A stretch of 64,000 nucleotides of DNA from CADEDV01 sp964437415 (GCA_964437415.1 CAYTGN010000005.1:62001-126000), one strand, 5' to 3'; positions 25,911-35,622 are shown, counted from the first letter of the stretch. Program-made: numbers and translations. The notes: generated by a model from the sequence alone, not told the origin.

Positions 25911-27884
25911 TTATTGATAGCCCGGGTTCTGATAGGCGGTTTTTTCTGCTGTAGTCATTTCCATACCATCAATTTGCCCCTGCGGGATAGGCCTCAGATA
26001 ATGCCTTGCTTCGATAGTACGGGTAAAAGTTTGCGGTGTATGGCTGCCATAAGTTGGAGCACAAATTGAGTATGAGCCTGCCAGTTCATTCCATTTTTGC
26101 GTACGAATAAGGTCGAACCAGCGAAGACCTTCTCCAAAATACTCACGGGAACGTTCTGCCAGCACATAGTTAACATCAATAGTTGCCGGAGTAGCCGCCG
26201 TCATAGCTGCACTATTGTCTGCAACAAAAGCCGCATTGTCTTTATTGGAAAATTTCCATCTTCCCGCCCTTGCACGGATAACATTAATCAGATCACGGGC
26301 AGTTTTACCTGCTGTCGTGGTGGCTCCTTTTACTGCCGCTTCTGCCGCTATAAGATATAGTTCAGAGAATTTGGCAATTTTAAATGGCCTGGTACTGGGT
26401 GCATTGGGCTCACCCAAACCAACGTTGCCGGTACGATGTACTCCCATCTTCCAAAGACCTGGAAATACAATCCTGCTGATACCACTTGGAGCAATGACAA
26501 AATCGGCTCTGCCTGGCATTTGACCTGCACCAACATTATTAGAAGATTTTCCCGGGAATCTTTGCCCGGTGGGATAAACAAGCCCTACAGCCTGTGCATC
26601 ATACTCCAAAAAACTTAAAATAGGCTGCCCGGGAGTAACAGGCAGGTCATTCGCATTATAAAGGGTTGGGTTAGTGATTCCCCCTTTTGGCCAGTTTCCT
26701 CTATAGACAGTACTGAAAGTACCATCATAACGGGAGTCAAGTGTTTTTTCAACAAAAGTGTTTGTAAAAACTTCGATTGGCGGCGCCATCCGGATATATG
26801 GACGGCCTAAAGGCTGAATTGCTTCCCGCTGTACTGAGCTAATTGCAGCACCTGTGCCATCAGGATTTGCAGCGCTGGTTAAAACAGTATAGTTCCAGGT
26901 CACCATCCAAACAGCAGAGTTTCTGCCATTTCCCAATTCACTTTGAAATCCCACCAAAGGAGACCCGTTATAAAATTCGCTTTGGTCAGTATGATCGGCA
27001 AACAATAACATTTCATTATTGCGATCATTACCTCCAACATGTATATCATAAAATGTAGGCTGTAAACCAAACGGACCGGGGTTGTCAATAGCTTGTGTCG
27101 CTATGTCATAGGCTCTTTGAAAATACCATTGTGCATTCTGTCCATCAGGGTCTGTTCTTGCTGCATCCGGGTAAGTGGGAATATTATTCGGATTTTGCAA
27201 CCACCATGCGTAAGTTAAATAAGCCTTTGCCAGGTAAAGACGGGCAACAGTTTTAGATGCACCACCCGTTACCCTTGGAACATCGGGCAAATCGGTTATC
27301 GCCTGTATCAGGTCCGGAAATATACCTATCGTATACACTTCCGGCACTGTATTGCGAACAGAAGTTCTGGAAGGAGCTGTATTGAATTTCAGTTCGCCTG
27401 CACCTAGATCCAATGGCACCCCGCCAAATGTTTGTACCAACAGGAAATAATCAAAAGCCCGGAAAAATCTTGCTTCGGCTATTAATGCAGCTGATAGACC
27501 AACGGCGGAAGCATTCTCAATAATACCACTTGCCGTGTTGATATTTGAAAAAGCAGCTCCCCATAATACATCAGATCGGCTGCTGGCCGGTGTTATTTGC
27601 CCTACTCCGCTGAGATCCATATCACGGAAGTTTGCATCAGCACTTTGAGCATAGGTATACTCATCAGTTCCCGTTTCCAAGGAGTTGTAATAATACGGTT
27701 GCCCATATATAAATCGAAGATGTGCATACTGAGAAGTGATACCGCCTAAAACACCCTTTTCTGTTTTAAAGAAACCGGGCTCATAAATACTGCGAGGCTG
27801 TTCTTCCAGGATTTTCTTGCATCCGGAAAATACCACCACAAGCAGTAATGTTACAATAGCGGATTTTATTTGTATATGTTTCAT
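25911..27884 (-). CDS. susD: SusD/RagB-family outer-membrane glycan-binding lipoprotein
   Basis: A 657-residue lipoprotein (lipobox VVFSGC, Cys22) with the SusD N-terminal pattern CKKILEEQPRSIYEPGFFKTEKGVLGGITSQYAHLR. Several helical TPR-like stretches follow, for example ARFFRAFDYFLLVQTFGGVPLDLG and KTVARLYLAKAYLTYAWWLQNP. The C-terminal signature is AERSREYFGEGLRWFDLIRTQKWNELAG, where the RxxELxxEGxRWxDLxR-like element is diagnostic. It acts as the lid of the SusC channel and holds xylan fragments at the surface. It starts 11 nt after susC ends, so the pair is co-expressed. Confidence 0.95.
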   Translation of the reverse strand: MKHIQIKSAIVTLLLVVVFSGCKKILEEQPRSIYEPGFFKTEKGVLGGITSQYAHLRFIYGQPYYYNSLETGTDEYTYAQSADANFRDMDLSGVGQITPASSRSDVLWGAAFSNINTASGIIENASAVGLSAALIAEARFFRAFDYFLLVQTFGGVPLDLGAGELKFNTAPSRTSVRNTVPEVYTIGIFPDLIQAITDLPDVPRVTGGASKTVARLYLAKAYLTYAWWLQNPNNIPTYPDAARTDPDGQNAQWYFQRAYDIATQAIDNPGPFGLQPTFYDIHVGGNDRNNEMLLFADHTDQSEFYNGSPLVGFQSELGNGRNSAVWMVTWNYTVLTSAANPDGTGAAISSVQREAIQPLGRPYIRMAPPIEVFTNTFVEKTLDSRYDGTFSTVYRGNWPKGGITNPTLYNANDLPVTPGQPILSFLEYDAQAVGLVYPTGQRFPGKSSNNVGAGQMPGRADFVIAPSGISRIVFPGLWKMGVHRTGNVGLGEPNAPSTRPFKIAKFSELYLIAAEAAVKGATTTAGKTARDLINVIRARAGRWKFSNKDNAAFVADNSAAMTAATPATIDVNYVLAERSREYFGEGLRWFDLIRTQKWNELAGSYSICAPTYGSHTPQTFTRTIEARHYLRPIPQGQIDGMEMTTAEKTAYQNPGYQ

Positions 27885-27895
27885 GTTCGTAGGTT

Positions 27896-30800
27896 TTAAA
27901 ATGTCAGGTTAACGCCAACAATATAATTTCTGGTCGAAGGGGTGTTAAATCCAACGATGAGGATACGTCTCAGGTTTTGGCTGAGATTTACCGCTGAATT
28001 CTCATTTCCAAATGAATTGGTCTCAGGATCAAGGCCTGACTCCTTGTGGAATGGCGAGAACATGACGAATGGATTTTGAGCGGTAATGTACATACGCATT
28101 TTAATGTCCTTATTTTTTATGAGGCTCCGGCTCAAGTCGTAACCCAAAGTGATAGTTCTGATCTTCATAAAGGAACCATCAAAATAACTGAGAGTGCTGC
28201 CATACTTTGGATTATCATTATTGATAGGGCCTGCAGGATTGGGATATTTGGCATCTGTTTTATTACTCGTCCAATAATCCACTTTGATATTGTTTCTGCG
28301 GCCTGTCAGCATATTCAGATAACCGTTTGAACCATGAATGGTGCTGAAAAGAATGCCACCATGTCTATAAATACCTACAATACCCAGATCAAATCCCTTA
28401 TAAGCTACACGGGTATTAAAACCACCCTGCCATTTTGGATCAACATCCATTATTTCCCTATCGGCCGGTCCGATGGCTCTTACTGGCGTACCGTCAGGGT
28501 TATAGTCTCCTGAGTATTGCACTTTGATCATACCTACAACACCACCTGGTTCCAGGATATTCAGGTGCTGATCACTGCTTTGCCATAATCCAATTCTTTT
28601 GTAATCAAAAATGGCATTAATGTTATGACCAACAAACCACCAGTTAGCTTCGTCTCTTGTTTGTCCTGAAGCCAGTGAAACCAGTTTATTACGGTTAGCA
28701 TAAAAATTAATTCCGGCTTCCCAGGTCCAGCCATTTACATCATCAAGGATAACTCCGTTTAAACTAAGCTCAATTCCTTTGTTTTGGGTAGCACCGATGT
28801 TAGCCGTGTACCCCGTTACTCCGGATGTTGGTGGCAATCCTAAACCAAGAAGGATATCTTCTGTTTTAGTGATATAATATTCGATGGTTCCGGATAAGCG
28901 ATTGTTGAGCATAGAAAAATCTACACCAAAGTTCCATGTCTTAGAAAATTCCCATCCCAAATCCACATTTGGCAGTTGCGATACAAAATATCCTGTGGAA
29001 TATCCTGTAGGACCAAAATTATATGGCCTGGTATCTAACCGTCCGAGTGTAGAATAGGGAGCAATAGCCTGGTTGGAAGTTTGTCCAAAACCAGCACGCA
29101 GTTTCAGGCTATTAATAAGACTAACATTCTGCATGAAGGATTCGTTGTGAATATTCCATCCTACGGATACGGCGGGATAAGTATGCCATTTACGTCCGGG
29201 AGCCAGTCTTGAAGAACCATCTGAACGTACCGTAGCAGAGATCATATAACGGTTGTCATAAGAATACATAACACGTCCCATTGCCGACATAAGCCCCCAT
29301 AACTGGTAATCCTGGTTTGCTGGGTTAACTATTATCTGACCGGCAGCCTGTCCCAGGTTATAAAACTGGAAGGCATCAGCAGGTATATCCTGTGCTGACA
29401 TGTTTGACCTGTTGTACTTGCTTTGTTCTGCTGAATACAATGCCACTGCATTCACTGTGTGCTTTCCGCCAAAAGTACGGTCGAAGCTCAGAATGTTTTC
29501 CAATGTCCAGTGGTAAGTATGCCTGTTATCAACAGAAGCTGAAGATATGCTGGCAGGGTTTGCACTGCCAATACCTTGTCCTGTATATGCCCCATTATTA
29601 GTTTGTATAAAATCGAGGCCAAGATTCACCCTGTACTTCAACCCTTCAAGAAATGGAGCTTTTACTTCTGTATAAATAGAGTTATAAGATGCAAAGCCTC
29701 TTGTTTCGTTGAGCCATTGATCATTGTCTGTCAAATTATTTACTACATCTTTCGTAAAAATAAACTGGTCATCTGCAGCCATCCGAATTATTCTTTTCAT
29801 GCTGCCATCTGGGTTAAAGGGGGTGGATATTGGTGACATGCTTAACGCATTATACAAACCCACCTGGTTGCCGTCGCTTTGGTTATAGTTGGTATTTGTA
29901 GTAAAGCCGACACGGAAATATTTACCCACCTGCTGATCAAGTGACCCCCTTAGAGAATAACGTTTATATTGCTGTGTAGGAACTATCCCCTGGTTAAGAT
30001 AATAGCCTAATCCGAAATTATAGCTTCCGGTCTCAGATCCTCCGTTAAGACTAATGCTATGATCTGTCACCATTCCAGCGTCTTTGTAAAACAAATCTTG
30101 CCAATCAGTATTTACACTGTTGTCCTCATCTGAACCGTTTACATATTGCCCCCTGGCAGCACGCAGTGCAACAAATTCAGGTCCGTTCATCATGGGATAC
30201 TTAGCAAATAGCTTTTGAATACCGTGATAAGCACTGTAGTTTATCCTGGGCTGCCTGTTCCTGCTCCCTTTATCAGTTGTAACAAGTATAACGCCATTAG
30301 CACCTCTTGAACCATATATGGCAGTTGCCGAAGCGTCTTTAAGAATGTCAATGCTTTTGATATCGTTCGGGTTGATATCCGCAAGTGATCCCATAAATGG
30401 TATTCCGTCAAGCACAACCAATGGGTCGTTGTCTGCACTTAAGGACCTGGCACCTCTTACACGAATTTGCATGGTTGCACCCGGACGGGTCGAGGTTTGT
30501 GATATTTCCACACCAGCTAACCGTCCTTGCAAAGCTTGGGATATGTTAGGTGATGGCACTTCACGCATAATGTTTCCACTAATTGATGCAACTGAGCCTG
30601 TGACCGCTTCCTTTCGTTGTGTACCATACCCCACAACGATTACTTCTGTTTCTGTTCTGACCTGTGACCGCAGTTGTACATTAATTTGTGAGGCATCTCC
30701 CACTGTAATTTCACGCACAGCGAACTCCGCACTTGTTATTATTATAACAGCTCCCCTTGTCGCCGTTATGGAAAAATTACCGGCATTATCGGTTGTCGTT

Positions 30801-30997
30801 CCGGTGGCAGAGCCCTTCACCATCACAGATGCACCGGCAACAGGCTCACCGGATTCATTTGTAACCTTCCCGGTAATTGTCCTGCTTTGTGCATACAGAT
30901 TGCCGGTAAGCGTAAATAACAGAGCAGCTATGGCAAAGACAAAAGCTTTAAGCCATAGTTTTCTTTTGATTGATTTTTGATTAGCAGTTTTTTTCAT
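27896..30997 (-). CDS. susC: SusC/RagA-family TonB-dependent outer-membrane transporter
   Basis: A 1033-residue SusC homologue. The start at 30997 gives a basic N-terminus followed by a signal peptide ending at LYAQ. A CarboxypepD_reg-like domain follows (TITGKVTNESGEPVAGASVMVKG, then TDNAGNFSI). The plug domain contains TEVIVVGYGTQRKEAVTGSVASISG and RGARSLSADNDPLVVLDGIPF, then SIDILKDASATAIYGSRGANGVILVTT. The rest is a beta-barrel ending in NYIVGVNLTF. It lacks an N-terminal STN domain, which agrees with the absence of an ECF sigma/anti-sigma pair. The frame extends to 31069, and an ATG at 31006 is a possible alternative start. It imports xylan oligosaccharides. Confidence 0.95.
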   Translation of the reverse strand: MKKTANQKSIKRKLWLKAFVFAIAALLFTLTGNLYAQSRTITGKVTNESGEPVAGASVMVKGSATGTTTDNAGNFSITATRGAVIIITSAEFAVREITVGDASQINVQLRSQVRTETEVIVVGYGTQRKEAVTGSVASISGNIMREVPSPNISQALQGRLAGVEISQTSTRPGATMQIRVRGARSLSADNDPLVVLDGIPFMGSLADINPNDIKSIDILKDASATAIYGSRGANGVILVTTDKGSRNRQPRINYSAYHGIQKLFAKYPMMNGPEFVALRAARGQYVNGSDEDNSVNTDWQDLFYKDAGMVTDHSISLNGGSETGSYNFGLGYYLNQGIVPTQQYKRYSLRGSLDQQVGKYFRVGFTTNTNYNQSDGNQVGLYNALSMSPISTPFNPDGSMKRIIRMAADDQFIFTKDVVNNLTDNDQWLNETRGFASYNSIYTEVKAPFLEGLKYRVNLGLDFIQTNNGAYTGQGIGSANPASISSASVDNRHTYHWTLENILSFDRTFGGKHTVNAVALYSAEQSKYNRSNMSAQDIPADAFQFYNLGQAAGQIIVNPANQDYQLWGLMSAMGRVMYSYDNRYMISATVRSDGSSRLAPGRKWHTYPAVSVGWNIHNESFMQNVSLINSLKLRAGFGQTSNQAIAPYSTLGRLDTRPYNFGPTGYSTGYFVSQLPNVDLGWEFSKTWNFGVDFSMLNNRLSGTIEYYITKTEDILLGLGLPPTSGVTGYTANIGATQNKGIELSLNGVILDDVNGWTWEAGINFYANRNKLVSLASGQTRDEANWWFVGHNINAIFDYKRIGLWQSSDQHLNILEPGGVVGMIKVQYSGDYNPDGTPVRAIGPADREIMDVDPKWQGGFNTRVAYKGFDLGIVGIYRHGGILFSTIHGSNGYLNMLTGRRNNIKVDYWTSNKTDAKYPNPAGPINNDNPKYGSTLSYFDGSFMKIRTITLGYDLSRSLIKNKDIKMRMYITAQNPFVMFSPFHKESGLDPETNSFGNENSAVNLSQNLRRILIVGFNTPSTRNYIVGVNLTF

Positions 30998-31167
30998 GTT
31001 TGTCATTTTGGCAAGTAAAACAGTTTCGATTTTTTGCCCGTTCCGGGCTGCGGCAATCGCATCTGTCACGCATCACTGATAAGTCTGAGAGGAGGAATGC
31101 CATGTTGCGGTTCCCAATGAAAAATAATTATCACAACAGGTAATAGTAAGCGAGAAGTTTGAACGTT

Positions 31168-31197
31168 TTGTATGTTCTTTCTCATATAGCAGCTTTG
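31168..31197 (+). promoter_or_regulatory. Candidate promoter for the + strand lacI/GH operon
   Basis: TTG at 31168-31170, a 19-nt spacer and CAGCTTTG at 31190-31197 match the Bacteroidota pattern with one mismatch (C for T in the -7 box). The operator at 31278 would lie about 75 nt downstream of the start point, a position that suits roadblock repression. The match is modest. Confidence 0.35.
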
Positions 31198-31252
31198 TGC
31201 GACAGCACAGATTTTAGTAGTTGACAATCGTTGGAAAATGTCCTTGGCAAGA

Positions 31253-31282
31253 CGAATATAAGGGAATTTTTAAAAATTGCAA
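31253..31282 (-). promoter_or_regulatory. susC: Candidate susC promoter with its -33 box inside the LacI operator
   Basis: On the - strand, TTG at 31282-31280 is followed after exactly 19 nt by TATATTCG at 31260-31253, one mismatch from TAnnTTTG. The TTG lies inside the palindromic operator at 31278-31291, so a bound LacI-family repressor would cover the -33 element. This is the expected layout for derepression by a xylan breakdown product. Confidence 0.55.
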
Positions 31283-31291
31283 CCGATTGCA
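31278..31291. promoter_or_regulatory. LacI-family operator, copy 1
   Basis: TGCAACCGATTGCA fits the LacI-family consensus TGNAANCGNTTNCA at every fixed position, with the central CG. The surrounding symmetric run is 18 bp, ATTGCAACCGATTGCAAT at 31276-31293. It sits between the divergent susC and lacI genes, and the identical 14-mer recurs before the second lacI gene. Confidence 0.8.
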
Positions 31292-31341
31292 ATTTTTTTT
31301 TTGAAAAAACATGATTTCCTTTGTTTCAACACCGGCAAACG

Positions 31342-32382
31342 ATGGCTGAAGAAAAAGAGATCACCATATATGATATCGCCAGGCACCTGAGTATTTCGGC
31401 CACCACCGTAAGCCGTGGTCTCAAGAACCACCCTGCTATTAATAAGAATACCCGGAAAAAAATTTTTGAGGCGGCAAAGGAGTTAGGTTACCGCTCTAAT
31501 TTGTTTGCCAGCAGTTTACGAAGCAAAAAAACTCACACATTAGGCGTTATAGTTCCCCGGTTGAACAGCTATTTCGTAGCCACTGTATTGGCCGGAATGG
31601 AAGACGCAGCCAACCGGGAAGGATACAATTTGATCATCAGCCACTCCCTGGAAAGTGCGGAAAAAGAGAAGGCCAATGCACATATAATGTATAACAAAAG
31701 AGTGGATGGATTACTGGTATCTCTGGCCTATGACACGGCAAATATTGAACACCTTCAACCCTTTTTTGACAAAGGTATCCCCCTTGTTTTTTTTGACCGG
31801 ATCTTCACACATAAAGACAGCACCAGCGTCAGTATTGATAATTTTCAAGCGGCATATAATGTCACGAAACACTTGCTGGACAAAGGATGCAGACGAATCA
31901 TGCATATGGGAGGAAGCATGCTGAGAAATGTTTACTCAGAAAGATTAAGGGGGTATAAACAGGCTCTTAAAGACAATAAGGTCCATTTCGAGGAAAAGCT
32001 TGTTTTTATCAGTACGCTGAACGAACAGGCGGGTACAGATGCTGCGGAATATATATTAAAGATGAAAATGAAAGACCGTCCTGATGCCGTTTTTTCTGCC
32101 AACGATACGGCCGCTGTCCACTGCCTCATACGATTGAAAAATACAGGCATTCGGATTCCTGATGACATAGCTTTTGCAGGCTTTAATAATGATCCTATCA
32201 GTAAAGTTGTGGAACCCAACCTGACCACAGTAAACTATTCAGGTTACAGCATGGGTGAGGCAGCCGTTACCACCCTGATCAATCATTTGAACGGAGTATC
32301 GAGTATAAAAACAACCAACAGCATCATCCTCCGTTCTGACCTGATTATCCGTGAATCATCTTCTAAAAACAAAACTTTGTAA
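31342..32382 (+). CDS. LacI-family transcriptional regulator, paralogue 1
   Basis: A 346-residue LacI/GalR regulator. The N-terminal helix-turn-helix is ITIYDIARHLSISATTVSRGLKNHPAINKNTRKKIFEAAKELGYRSN, followed by the hinge FASSLRSKKTHTLGVIVPRLNSYF and a periplasmic-binding-protein-like sensor with VDGLLVSLAYDT, PLVFFDRI, CRRIMHMGG, DAVFSANDTAA and IAFAGFNNDPISKVVEPNLTTV. The frame extends upstream to a TTG at 31321, but the ATG at 31342 is preferred. It probably represses susC and its own operon through the nearby operator. It is followed after 39 nt by a close paralogue. Confidence 0.92.
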   Translation: MAEEKEITIYDIARHLSISATTVSRGLKNHPAINKNTRKKIFEAAKELGYRSNLFASSLRSKKTHTLGVIVPRLNSYFVATVLAGMEDAANREGYNLIISHSLESAEKEKANAHIMYNKRVDGLLVSLAYDTANIEHLQPFFDKGIPLVFFDRIFTHKDSTSVSIDNFQAAYNVTKHLLDKGCRRIMHMGGSMLRNVYSERLRGYKQALKDNKVHFEEKLVFISTLNEQAGTDAAEYILKMKMKDRPDAVFSANDTAAVHCLIRLKNTGIRIPDDIAFAGFNNDPISKVVEPNLTTVNYSGYSMGEAAVTTLINHLNGVSSIKTTNSIILRSDLIIRESSSKNKTL

Positions 32383-32405
32383 TTCGTTTTTTTTTGCGAT
32401 TTTTA

Positions 32406-32419
32406 TGCAACCGATTGCA
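32406..32419. promoter_or_regulatory. LacI-family operator, copy 2
   Basis: The same 14 bases TGCAACCGATTGCA as copy 1, here within the 16-bp symmetric run ATGCAACCGATTGCAT (32405-32420). It ends 2 nt before the ATG of the second lacI gene, so a bound repressor would block elongating polymerase or initiation very close to the start, and the site overlaps the ribosome-binding region. Confidence 0.75.
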
Positions 32420-32421
32420 TC

Positions 32422-33453
32422 ATGAAGCTCAAAAAAGACGTGACCATATACGATATAGCTCAAAAGCTCTCTTTGTCTTCGGCCACGGTAAGCAGGGCCC
32501 TGAAAGATCATCCTGCCATCAATAAGAATACCCGCAAAAAGATACAGGATGCAGCCAAAGAATTAGGCTACCGCCATAATACATTTGCAAGTAGTCTCCG
32601 AAAACAAAAAACAAATACCATCGGCGTCATCGTTCATGAGTTGAACAGCAATTTCATTACCTCCGTGCTGGCAGGTATAGAAAAAATAACTACTGAAGCC
32701 GGATATGACCTTATCATTGCCCACTCATCTGAAAGTTTCAGAAAGGAAGCAGCAAATGCAACCAACCTTTTTCATAAACGGGTGGATGGACTGATCGCTT
32801 CCCTTGCATTTGATACCAACGGGCTCGAACATTATAAGGAGTATGAAGAAAAAGGTATCCCTGTTATTTTCTTTGACCGGGTGGAAGAAAAGAGTGACAG
32901 CACCAAAGTAATAATTGATAACTATAAATGCGGTTACCAGGCAACGCAGCATCTAATTGAGCAGGGATGCAAACGGATAGTGCTGGTCACTGCCAGCTTA
33001 AAACGTAACGTATATGCACAGCGTCACAAAGGTTATACAGATGCCTTATATGATAATGGCATTTCATTCAATAAAGACTATGTGCTGATCAAGGACCTGA
33101 GTGAGCAATGTGGCGTAGAAGCTGCTTTGCAGATCATGAAAATTAAACCGCTGCCCGATGGGGCGTTCATCACCAACGATTTCTCTGCAGCGGTGTGCAT
33201 GCAGACACTGAAGGAGCATGGCGTCCGTATCCCGGAAGACATAGCAGTGGTAGGCTTTAACAATGATGCCATCGGCAAAATCATCGAACCTCAGCTTACC
33301 ACGATTGATTACCCGGGTATTGATATGGGAGAAATTGCTGCCCGGAACCTGATCAACCACCTGAAAGGCCTTTCCAATATCAAACATACCAATACTATTG
33401 TAGTCCGTTCCAACCTTATCGTCCGAAAATCGTCTCTGAAAAAAGGAAAATAG
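32422..33453 (+). CDS. LacI-family transcriptional regulator, paralogue 2
   Basis: A 343-residue LacI/GalR regulator, clearly a tandem duplicate of the preceding gene. The HTH is nearly identical (TIYDIAQKLSLSSATVSRALKDHPAINKNTRKKIQDAAKELGYRHN), so both are likely to bind the same operator. The sensor half differs more (VDGLIASLAFDTNG, PVIFFDRV, CKRIVLVTASLKRN, IAVVGFNNDAIGKIIEPQLTTI), which suggests a different effector sugar. It lies 27 nt before the GH67 gene and is probably the first gene of that operon together with paralogue 1. Confidence 0.92.
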   Translation: MKLKKDVTIYDIAQKLSLSSATVSRALKDHPAINKNTRKKIQDAAKELGYRHNTFASSLRKQKTNTIGVIVHELNSNFITSVLAGIEKITTEAGYDLIIAHSSESFRKEAANATNLFHKRVDGLIASLAFDTNGLEHYKEYEEKGIPVIFFDRVEEKSDSTKVIIDNYKCGYQATQHLIEQGCKRIVLVTASLKRNVYAQRHKGYTDALYDNGISFNKDYVLIKDLSEQCGVEAALQIMKIKPLPDGAFITNDFSAAVCMQTLKEHGVRIPEDIAVVGFNNDAIGKIIEPQLTTIDYPGIDMGEIAARNLINHLKGLSNIKHTNTIVVRSNLIVRKSSLKKGK

Positions 33454-33480
33454 TTTTGTAATTTCTTATTTGCTTCCGGT

Positions 33481-35622
33481 ATGAAAAAAATTGTATTGAT
33501 AATTACCTGTTTCTTCGTTTTTGCACAGCTGCATGCTGAAGATGGTTATAATTTATGGCTGAGGTATAACGCGGTTGAAAACAAAACCCTTCTGGCCACT
33601 TATAAACAGCAGATCACTGGCATACACTTCAGCGGCTCATCCCCCACCCTGCTGGCGGCCAGGGAAGAAATGCTGAACGGACTAAATGGTCTTTTGCAAA
33701 TAAAGACTCCGTTAACATCGCTTATCAGCAACGGAACGGTTATTATCGGCAACAGTTCGTCTGCGCAAATTGCCAAAGCTGGCTTGCAAAATGAATTAAA
33801 GCAAATTAACCAGGAAGGCTTCGTTATTGTAACCAAAACCATAGCCGGTAAAAAATGTATTATTATCACCGGCAACAGTGACGTGGGTGTATTGTATGGC
33901 AGTTTTCATTTTTTGCGTTTGCTGCAAACCCATCAGCCTGTCAACAACCTTCGTATCATTTCATCACCCAAACTTAAACTGCGCTTACTGAATCATTGGG
34001 ATAACCTGAACCGCACTGTTGAAAGAGGCTATGCCGGTTTCAGCATATGGAACTGGCACAACTTGCCTGGTTTCATTGACAAAAGATATATTGACTATGC
34101 AAGAGCCAATGCTTCAGTTGGTATCAACGGTACTGTGCTGACAAATGTGAATGCCAATGCTATCATTCTGACTAAAACATACCTCGAAAAAGTAAAGGCG
34201 CTGGCTGATGTTTTCCGGCCGTATGGAATAAAAGTGTATCTCACGGCAAGGTTCAGTGCACCTATTGAAATAAGCAGAATGAAAACCGCTGACCCTCTGA
34301 ACGATTCTGTAAGGCAATGGTGGCAGGATAAAGTAAAAGAAATTTACTCCATCATTCCTGACTTTGGCGGTTTTCTGGTGAAAGCTAACAGTGAGGGACA
34401 ACCGGGTCCGCAGGACTATAAAAGAACTCATGCAGACGGCGCCAATATGCTGGCTGATGCGGTGGCTCCTTTTGGAGGCATTGTGATGTGGCGGGCATTT
34501 GTGTATAACCCCGAATCAAATGACCGCTTTAAACAGGCTTATGAAGAATTTCAGCCGCTTGATGGAAAATTCAGAAAAAATGTGATGGTGCAGGTGAAGA
34601 ACGGCCCGATAGATTTTCAGCCGAGAGAACCTTTCTCACCGCTCTTTGGCGCTATGCCACAAACTCCACTGATGATGGAGTTTCAACTGACTCAGGAATA
34701 TGTGGGCCAGGGCACTCATTTGTTCTATGAAGCCCCCTGGTTCAAAGAAGTGCTCGATGCCGATACTTATGCAAAGGGCAAGGGATCAACGGTTGCCAAA
34801 GTTATTGATGGCAGCCTGGATAATCATACACTGACAGGAATGGCAGGTGTAAGCAATATCGGTAACGATATAAACTGGTGCAGCCATCCCCTTGCACAGG
34901 CAAACTGGTACACATTGGGAAGATTAAGCTGGAATCCAGATCTGTCATCAGCCCAGATAGCTGAAGAATGGATCACCCAGACTTTTACCACAAACAAGAA
35001 TGCTGTTGCAACTCTCAAAAATATTATGCTCCATTCCCATGAAGCGTTGGTCAATTACATGACCCCGCTAGGACTTACACATATTATGTATAACGGTCAC
35101 CACTATGGGCCAATGCCATGGGGCAATACATTAAACAGGCCGGACTGGAACCCTGTGTATTATCATCGTGCCGATAGTTTTGGAGTCGGCTTTGACAGAA
35201 CAGCAAAAGGAACGAATGCACTGGCGCAATACAAACCGGAAGTGAGAAAGCAGTTTGAGGATATCAATAATTGTCCGGACGATTACCTGCTCTGGTTTCA
35301 CCATGCATCCTGGAACCATAAAATGAAATCAGGCCGCAGTTTGTGGAATGAACTCTGCCACAGGTACAACACAGGTGTTGACTCAGTGAAATCAATTATT
35401 AAACAATGGAACAGCCTTGAAAAATTCATTGACAAAGATCGTTTCAATCATGTGAAGCAGCTGCTTGACATTCAGCTCAAAGATGCTGTCTGGTGGCGCA
35501 ATGCCTGCCTGCTTTATTTCCAGACTTTTTCAAAAATGCCGATACCCGCTGAATACGAACAACCCGATAAAACCTTGGAGTACTACAAAAGCGTCCGGAT
35601 ATTATTAGCTCCGGGGAACTGA
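33481..35622 (+). CDS. Alpha-glucuronidase, GH67
   Basis: A 713-residue GH67 enzyme with a signal peptide ending near LHAED. N-terminal domain about 25-160, catalytic TIM barrel from about 165 (KLKLRLLNHWDNLNRTVERGYAG) and a helical C-terminal domain (about 480-713). By comparison with characterised GH67 enzymes, E305 in KANSEGQPGP is the acid, and D378 (NGPIDFQP) and E406 (LTQEYVG) form the base pair. All three are present. It removes (4-O-methyl)glucuronic acid from the non-reducing end of xylo-oligosaccharides released by the GH10 enzyme. The signal suggests a periplasmic location. The SDR gene follows after 19 nt. Confidence 0.96.
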   Translation: MKKIVLIITCFFVFAQLHAEDGYNLWLRYNAVENKTLLATYKQQITGIHFSGSSPTLLAAREEMLNGLNGLLQIKTPLTSLISNGTVIIGNSSSAQIAKAGLQNELKQINQEGFVIVTKTIAGKKCIIITGNSDVGVLYGSFHFLRLLQTHQPVNNLRIISSPKLKLRLLNHWDNLNRTVERGYAGFSIWNWHNLPGFIDKRYIDYARANASVGINGTVLTNVNANAIILTKTYLEKVKALADVFRPYGIKVYLTARFSAPIEISRMKTADPLNDSVRQWWQDKVKEIYSIIPDFGGFLVKANSEGQPGPQDYKRTHADGANMLADAVAPFGGIVMWRAFVYNPESNDRFKQAYEEFQPLDGKFRKNVMVQVKNGPIDFQPREPFSPLFGAMPQTPLMMEFQLTQEYVGQGTHLFYEAPWFKEVLDADTYAKGKGSTVAKVIDGSLDNHTLTGMAGVSNIGNDINWCSHPLAQANWYTLGRLSWNPDLSSAQIAEEWITQTFTTNKNAVATLKNIMLHSHEALVNYMTPLGLTHIMYNGHHYGPMPWGNTLNRPDWNPVYYHRADSFGVGFDRTAKGTNALAQYKPEVRKQFEDINNCPDDYLLWFHHASWNHKMKSGRSLWNELCHRYNTGVDSVKSIIKQWNSLEKFIDKDRFNHVKQLLDIQLKDAVWWRNACLLYFQTFSKMPIPAEYEQPDKTLEYYKSVRILLAPGN

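Larger units (their letters stand above)
30998..31341. promoter_or_regulatory. Divergent control region between susC and the first lacI gene
   Basis: This gene-free 344-bp stretch separates the two operons. It holds a LacI-type operator (31278-31291), a candidate susC promoter and a candidate promoter for the + strand genes, all listed separately. The predicted susC transcript would start near 31246 and have a leader of about 240 nt. Close to the susC start, 31036-31048 (GCCCG-ttc-CGGGC) forms a small hairpin in that leader. I saw no small open reading frame worth calling. Confidence 0.6.
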
